64,000 nucleotides of DNA. Origin: Siphonodentalium dalli. Its lineage: Eukaryota; Mollusca; Scaphopoda; Gadilida; Siphonodentaliidae. Shown in pieces: positions 57,841-64,000 of this stretch; the stretch's first letter is position 1; each line of letters opens with the position of its first letter. The stretch lies in assembly GCA_032622095.1 (NCBI GenBank), contig CP136063.1, positions 206,197,934 through 206,261,933 on the forward strand, in the 5' to 3' direction. A program made the translations under genes and the position numbers. The notes under the pieces were generated by a model that did not search any database, was not told where the DNA came from, and saw only the letters and a program-made list of their open reading frames with translations.

Positions 57841-58144
57841 ACCAGTTTCACAAGTTCGATTTTTGGAAAAACACACCATCTATCATATTCCCCAAGCTAT
57901 GGCCCAGTGTTTGTTACAGGGCATAACATTTCCTTTCGTTTGATATATATACTGACGAAGTCGACATATCGTACGGGGAATTCGCAAGTTCCGCAATTGT
58001 GATCGTAATAATTGAATTGGAATCCGTGTATAATCTCACTACTTACCGGACAGGGAAACTGACGACCGCTTTTTGTCGGTAGGTTTCGCTAGTTTTCGAT
58101 ACGAGATCACGACTTACCTTCGTTTGATACCATGGAGTTATGCA
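57841..58144. other. Non-coding spacer, nothing recognised
   Basis: No feature recognised. Confidence 0.5.
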
Positions 58145-58609
58145 TTAACCCTTTACCCAACAAACCGGCCAAAAACGCCCAAATAAAGCTTCAACAGCCT
58201 AAAATATCTTCGGTCTGTCTCAATAACACCATGCAAATATGGATATCATTGGAACCGGTTCATTGATCACATTGTGATGGTTACAGTTATGCCCTGTGCC
58301 AATGCATTCTCTTATATATGCGAGTCGACCATAGGTCGCCTCGCATATATAAGAGAATGCATTGGCCTAAAAAAAATCTTTTTTTAACACTTTTTACCAT
58401 TTTTTCTTACATTCTTTAACAATTTTATAATTTTTTCTTACATTTTTTAACAATTTTTATAATATTTTCCTACATTCTTTGACAATTTTATCATTTTAAA
58501 TATGTGTTAAGCCAATGCATTCTCTTATATATGCGAGGCGACCTATGGTCGACTCGCATATATAAGAGAATGCATTGGCACAGGGCAGTTCTGTTGGGTA
58601 AAGGGTTAA
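58145..58609 (+). mobile_element. TTAA-flanked MITE family A with expanded core
   Basis: A 457-bp element at 58149-58605 with TTAA both sides and two hairpins (about 58297-58365 and 58512-58580). The T-rich core is about 60 bp longer than in copies near 4 kb because the ACATTCTTTAACAATTTT unit is repeated. Confidence 0.85.
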
Positions 58610-58984
58610 AAAAAGGAAATTTCATGGCCGGTAAGACAAATATATTGTGACTGAGATGAACGATGTTTAGAATCTATATGAGGAATATGGTAGATGGTGT
58701 GTTTTTCAAAAAATCTGACTTGAGAACCTTGTCACTGTTATAGTATATAATGGTGTATCTTGTATTTTTCCCCAGGGGTCTGTGGTCCCGTTTATAGGCG
58801 ATCGGTCGTCCGTATCAGTTGATAATATACAAGCATCATCGGCTCAGATGGCGGGTCACATTTATAAGATATATGGATTATTTATCAAGGGAAAAAGATT
58901 TCAAATTCAGTCATAAAAACGAAGCGAGTTCTTGGCAAAAAAAAAATTCTTCTGGCTATTTGAAATGAATAAACATGAACTACC

Positions 58985-59062
58985 TACAGTAATGTCCGAA
59001 GTATATGACCCTTTAACCACAGCAGAATTATGGGAAATTTTTCAGGATTTAGTCGGCCTGCA
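58985..59062 (+). repeat. Solo arm of the CAGTAATGCCC mariner-like family
   Basis: CAGTAATGTCCGAAGTATAT through TTTCAGGATTTAGTCGG. The same junction, CAGGATTTAGTCGG, ends the solo arm inside the Polinton integrase at 54779. The family terminus therefore extends beyond the hairpins at 25.1-25.6 kb. Confidence 0.7.
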
Positions 59063-59330
59063 TGTGGTCACTGTGTGGTTTTCGCTGTGTGTGAGAGGTA
59101 ATCAAGTAACTATACCAGAGAGCGAAACGTGCTGTGCAAAATTTCCTCCATTTGATCAACCTTCATCACATTTGACCTGACAGCAGCATCGCGACTAGGC
59201 AGTATAAACCGTTAATATATTGATCTAACACCCAGGTTAGCAAATCATGATCCTATCAAACAATCACGCTATATCATGCAATGGGAGGCTGTGGATAAAC
59301 CAAGCCTGATTATAGTGTGTCTGTAATCAG

Positions 59331-59390
59331 CAGAATGAGGTCCCCAAAGGGTGAATTTAGTGACGCTATCCCTCTGGGGACCTCATTCTG
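59331..59390. repeat. 60-bp palindromic element
   Basis: CAGAATGAGGTCCCCA pairs with its complement TGGGGACCTCATTCTG around a short loop. A related longer palindrome is at 59613-59702. Confidence 0.75.
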
Positions 59391-59612
59391 CCTGGGTCTC
59401 ATCTTCTCTGAATAGTTACTTTATTATCAAATTTCTATAGAAACTTCTTCACATATATAGATTATATTTCTTTTTAGTTTAGTTTCTCTATATCCCAAAA
59501 TTGGCAGACGACACATTGCATAAGCAATGTCCCATTGGGTGCACATCACAATATTCACCATTTTGGATACTTCAATCTTAGTCTATGTCTCCCATAGTAG
59601 ACGGGGCCTAAG

Positions 59613-59702
59613 CAGAATGAGGTTCCCAGAGGGTGAATTTGGTGATCCTAGCCCGCTGTGCGGGATAGCGTCACTAAATTAACCTTCTTGGACTTCATTC
59701 TG
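59613..59702. repeat. 90-bp palindromic element
   Basis: The same ends as 59331-59390 (CAGAATGAGGTTCCCAGAGG). The inner arms GGGTGAATTTGGTGATCCTA and TAGCGTCACTAAATTAACC pair imperfectly around GCCCGCTGTGCGGG. Confidence 0.7.
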
Positions 59703-60664
59703 CAAATGACAGGCACACTAAACTCAGGCTGTGGATACACGCACAATGCCACAATACGCAAGTAATATTCGCGAGTGCGTACATCTGGCCGCTGCATGTT
59801 CTTTTTGGTAATCTGACATTCGATTCACTAAACACATGAAACTAAAATCTATACCTTCAGTGTGTTTACCAAGTTGTCTCACGCAAGACAACACACACCG
59901 TATTGCCGTTTTCGGAATTCGGTCAGGTTCCTTTTATCGTGGCTATTATGTCTTGGCCAAACGATTGGTTTGTCGAACAAAGCACATCAAGAGGGGAATT
60001 GACTGTCGTCGTTAAAACAACACGTTTGCTTGCAATCAAGCGAGCGCAAACGAAAGAGTTCAATTTGGAACTCATGTCGGCATGTTGGCTTGGCTGATTG
60101 ACAAATATTACAACCGTCCGGTTTTTCTTGTGGAAGCAAAATCACACATTTGACTTTAAAAATCGATGATCTTCTTATGTACCGAGCGCTAGTCTATAAC
60201 GCTATAACGTGCAATTAAACCCGATGGCCCCGCGGTGATGACATTGGTTTTGCATTATACTTCCAAAAGGTCAATTTAGAAACGCCGATAATACTTTTAA
60301 GTTGATGACATGCCAGTCTTGCGCCTTGACGGCAATTAATGTGTGTACTCTATTTAGGGCAGTCGTATAGTTGCAACATGGGGCAGTTAATTTCAACAGA
60401 GCTTGGAACAAATGGTTTAGTGTCTCGCAGTAACGTGCATGATCCGCATGCAATGGCCTAAACAAATCCGATTAAGATAACAGAGATGCAGTAAATCAAT
60501 CTATACATGTACACATTCTGTCTGTATCTGTAGTTGTTACGTCCTAGTGACCAAAGCTGGCTTTTACAGGACGGTGGCTTTTACATATGTCAAGTTGGCA
60601 TAAAATTGAGGACAATCAATCTCGACAGCAGCCGTAATTCTTAACGATTGCGTAATACATAGAG
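59703..60664. other. Non-coding stretch, nothing recognised
   Basis: Open frames at 59903-60097 and 60271-60465 have no motif. No repeat terminus was recognised. Confidence 0.5.
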
Positions 60665-60798
60665 GATCTACAACGAGTCCCCAGTTTATAGCGGAATTTA
60701 CAAAACGAGTCCAGTAAATTAGGTCTGGACTGAGCCTTTGGCGAGGTCCAGACCTAATTTACTGAACGCTATATATAAGCTGGGGACGAGTTGTAGAT
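60665..60798. repeat. 134-bp palindromic element
   Basis: ATCTACAACGAGTCCCCAG pairs with CTGGGGACGAGTTGTAGAT. The inner AGTAAATTAGGTCTGGAC pairs with GTCCAGACCTAATTTACT. The arms differ by small indels. It is a foldback MITE-like unit. Confidence 0.75.
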
Positions 60799-61134
60799 TC
60801 TATTTATTACATAATCCAAAACCTCGAGAAAACATACTTAAATCAACAAATAGGACGCGAAACTAACATCGGATTGTATAAGGCATGCGATGACGTTTCA
60901 CTTAACTATGCGTTGTTTGTCCGCGTAAAGAAATAGTCCTAGATAAATAAAGTCTCTTTGACCTATTTTATAGTATATATTTAATGACATAACTTTACAA
61001 ACTCTTCATTCATTATAGTTTGTTGGAAAACTATTGGAAGCCATAGTATTTTGAGACGTTTCTCGATGTATTAATTGGAATGGAAGGACACGAGCACGTG
61101 CTAATGACATCGCCCATATGAAAAAAGTACGTGG

Positions 61135-62345
61135 ATACTACCCTCGTATACTACGGTATACCTGGGTACTTTCCTAGTATACCAGCACAGTATTCCAGCA
61201 CCCCCGTATCATACCCACGTGCCAAGCATGATGTGCCAGAGTATACTGTGGGTTTCCCCAACTACATACATTTAGTGTTCCAAACTCGATACCAGAGTAT
61301 CACACGGCACACTCGTTTTGACAATTCTGCGACCAATTTCACAATTCTGCGGCTTGACAACCACGGGTCATCAGATGTGGGGATCAGTATATACACAGTA
61401 CTGCATTAAATCCATGATCTGTTCATTACAAAGAAGGCACGGTGCCTAACATTGATGCAGCATACATGGGCTTACATACAGAACTAAGCTGCCCGATTAG
61501 TGTCAGATTCGTATACAAATGGAAATTGCCGTTCAACGAGTCGCATAATCGTCCCTGTCATGGTCTAACCCGGGCGTTGCCAAATAGTTGACATTGTTAC
61601 TGCATTTCTGTGTCGAGTTTAATCGAATATTGCGTCAACTGAGGTACGAATTAGACAAATCCTACATTAATTTTATGCTTATTAAAGCTTACGATGGATA
61701 TTAATTTGCGCACTGTTAATGTCCCTTGTAGCCCAAGAAATGACTTTTTGAGATCGGTTCGTGGTTTGGTCTGAATAGTCCCAATTTGACCTAGCTGATT
61801 GTGACTCATTTTAGGTATAGATCTCATTTCCGTATGTATTCCGTGAGTCAACCTGGTGGACCCGCAAAGTGTACTGTATACAACGAAAACAAGAAGAACT
61901 CCCCGATTCAGTAAAAATGCCCTTTATCTAAGTTTGTCATAAAATACCACTATAATAAGGTCTCAGAATCGTTAAAATGCCGCAGCACCGTGGTTGTCAA
62001 GAAGCAGAATCGTGATATTGGTCGCAGAATCGTTAAAATTGTATATACGAGGGTATTAAACGTTGGGTTAACAAACACCCCTTGTGGTCTTGGTGTTTTA
62101 TGTTAAAGTATACAAGGGTATTGCCCAAGTTTACGAGGATATTTAAACACTAAATATATGAGGGTATTAAAACACCCAAGTGTGCGTGTGTATTAAAACA
62201 CCAAGTATACGTGAGTATTAAAACCACCAAGTATACTATATATGAGGGTATTAAAACACCAATTATACGAGGGTATTAAAACTCCCAAATATACGAAGGT
62301 ATTAAAACACCAACTATATATACGAGGTGAGGGTATTGAAATATC
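61135..62345. mobile_element. Inverted-repeat element with TATACGAGGGTATT minisatellite arms
   Basis: The left (61135-61210) carries CCCTCGTATAC and GTATACC-type words. The right (62040-62345) is a 25-30-bp minisatellite of GAGGGTATTAAAACACCAAG units in inverse sense. Inside them GACAATTCTGCGACCAATTT plus CTTGACAACCACGG (61318-61367) pairs with its complement at 61990-62040. A DNA element with minisatellite subterminal repeats is likely; no target duplication was identified. Confidence 0.55.
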
Positions 62346-62608
62346 CATTTATAATTATATAAATATATAAAGTTACCTTTGATCTTTGATGTTTTCGCAC
62401 ACCTTTTCGTCAGCCATCCAAGCCATATTACATGTACATGTACCATATGTGTCACACTTTCCTCCTCTTGTTTTCGAACTGGTAACATTGCAGTTATTCA
62501 GTTATCAATTTTATTCTTTTGTAATTTAATATCTGTTGTATTGTTTCTCGTGTATGCTATGTATAACCTCTATATTTCCAACCCCCCTGTCGCCCTCTCT
62601 CCCTCCAT

Positions 62609-62706
62609 GTTGTCCCGTTGTCCAGTGGTAAGTGTGAAGATGCAAGTCATATGCATGCTGTCCCGTTGTCCAGTGGTAAGTGTGAAGATGGCCGTGTATG
62701 GCAACA
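62609..62706 (+). repeat. Tandem duplication of 48 bp containing GTAAGT
   Basis: TGTCCCGTTGTCCAGTGGTA followed by AGTGTGAAGATG occurs at 62611 and again at 62659. Each copy holds CAGTGGTAAGT, a good match to a 5' splice site, but no flanking exon could be supported. Confidence 0.8.
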
Positions 62707-63299
62707 ATGATGAGTCGAGAGGTTTTATACTTTTATGTTTCAATAAGATGTACTGCCGGTAAGCACACTAGGTAGATGAACAGATGTGTTGGTGGTTCAA
62801 TGGTTTAAGCGGGAATCAATCTGTATCTCTTAGACATGAGTAGATATTCCAAGATATGGGGACAATTGGGGTATCATGTGGCCATATAAGGTCTGAGATA
62901 TCATGATACCATTGTCTGTGACGTGTATCATACTATTGATTTGACCATCCTCGACTATACAATGGTTACTACCAGTCGTAACCAATTAAGAATACGATCT
63001 TGTTAATTATGCTTGTATGTTCTTATTCTATATCATTTATATCTCCCACCTATTGTGCTTACTTATATACACTTAACCTTAGCAGTTATAATCTCTGGGG
63101 AAGGAAGTTTATCCTAGATCCGGGAACACATCTACTATCTATATCTACTATCTTATGTACTATCGGACACCTTTAACTTCCATACTACCACAATATACCC
63201 ATACCTCGATCCAATATCAAATATAACCCATTTGATCCCATCAATTTGTCTTCGTGTGCCAGTCTCTTTCTGAACAACACAAACAGTACAACGTGGCTT
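62707..63299. other. Non-coding stretch, nothing recognised
   Basis: No feature recognised. Confidence 0.5.
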
Positions 63300-63960
63300 A
63301 TTATACCCCATCCCAAAAGATGGGGTATACCGGATTACATGCATCCGTCGGTTCGTCCGTCCGTCTGTCTTGTCGTCCGTCTAGCCGTCCGTCCGTCCGC
63401 TCATATATCTCAGCCATGTGTGATCTGATCTCAATGAAATTTGGTGTGCAGGTTTGGCATCAGGAGGGCTTTCACACGAAGGTTCATTGATGTTGTTGAC
63501 ATTTTTCTGTCAAGAGTTATCGCTCTTTGTTTATCCGAAAATGTTGGATTTCGAGTGTCCGTCCGCTCATATATCTGGACCATGGGTTATCGGATCTCGT
63601 TGAAATTTTGTATGCAGATTGGTATTAGGACGGCTTTCAAAAGAGGTTTCAATGATGTTGTTCACATTTTCCGTTCAAGAGTTATCCCTCTTTGTTTATC
63701 TGAACATGTTGGATTTCCGTCCGTCCGCTCTTATATCTCAACCATGGGTTATCTGTTCTCAATGAAATTCGGTATGCATGTTTGGCTTTCACCTTTTCCG
63801 TTCAAAAGTTATCCCTCTTTCTTTATCTGAAAATTAATTTCCGTCCGTCAGGTATTGTGTTCGTTCATCACACTTTTATTTCGCAATTTGGTTTCCGACC
63901 TGCCCATATTTCAATCACATGGGGTATCTCAGCGCCCGTGGTGCAACCTCTTGTATTCAT
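63300..63960 (+). mobile_element. ATACCCCAT/GTCCGTCCG repeat with three 165-bp units
   Basis: It opens with the palindrome ATACCCCATCC ... GATGGGGTAT (63302-63329) and a (GTCC)n tract. Three tandem units follow, starting near 63397, 63563 and 63725. Each has CCGCTCATATATCT, ATCTCAATGAAATTTGG, GTTCAAGAGTTATC and CTTTGTTTATC. Similar repeats are widespread in molluscs and other marine invertebrates (recollection). No coding. Confidence 0.65.
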
Positions 63961-64000
63961 ACTAACTCAATTGAGTATAAGTTGTGCGAGCTATAGCGTA

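Noticed and set aside
62379-62762. 127-codon frame with a hydrophobic segment and a repeated SRCPVVSVKM
   Set aside because: The repeated peptide comes from a 48-bp tandem duplication. No other support for a gene.

Overview
This is a window of animal nuclear DNA, AT-rich and packed with transposons. It is neither bacterial nor viral. The evidence is an apparently intronless seven-helix receptor gene, metazoan-type DNA transposons and LINEs, microsatellites, and no prokaryotic operon structure. Short interspersed repeats with GTCCGTCCG tracts, a Polinton relic, a KIAA1586/ZNF862-like hAT transposon and PHD-finger LINE ORF1 sequences suggest a marine invertebrate. A lophotrochozoan such as a mollusc is plausible, but the sequence does not prove it.

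Only one intact host-like gene is convincing: a class A G-protein-coupled receptor on the minus strand (12209-13540, 443 aa from the first ATG). Almost everything else is mobile DNA or tandem repeat. 0-9 kb: a 48-bp repeat, a 464-bp inverted-repeat element with 5-bp target duplication, TTAA-flanked MITEs, and a recent 1.7-1.8 kb tandem duplication (4158-8079) whose units contain a TA-flanked element full of CGTTATAACG palindromes. 9.6-22 kb: a nested inverted-repeat element, the receptor, a decayed LINE ORF1 (PHD finger, coiled coil, RNA-binding part), and several hairpin elements.

23.36-32.96 kb is best read as one hAT transposon. It has a perfect 8-bp target duplication (GACCACCC) and 14-bp terminal inverted repeats. 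Its transposase N-terminus lies near the right end and its C-terminal dimerisation domain near the left end. The middle has been swollen by nested insertions: tandem mariner-type hairpins, an 898-bp tandem duplication, two LINE 3' ends, and a 933-bp retroelement with a 12-bp target duplication inside one of those LINEs.

37.2-41.4 kb is an array of composite short elements built from a 122-bp monomer that repeatedly carries GCGCATGCGC. Related elements here and at 57.2 kb carry many TCAAGGTCA words. 41.7-50.1 kb holds a MITE with GAAGGAACC palindromes, non-autonomous hAT elements related to the large hAT, and LINE endonuclease and RT C-terminal fragments. 51.5-54.9 kb is a decayed Polinton/Maverick on the minus strand (integrase with chromodomain, penton-like and major capsid relics), followed on the same strand by a frameshifted NADAR-domain gene. 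55-64 kb holds tandem repeats, hairpin MITEs and a GTCCGTCCG-type repeat at the right edge.

A cruciform-forming 69-nt palindrome recurs in three different TTAA-flanked MITE families. In one copy it is replaced by the exact 14-bp sequence GCCAATGCATTGGC, which looks like an empty site. Coding calls rest on visual recognition of motifs; no database search was possible.
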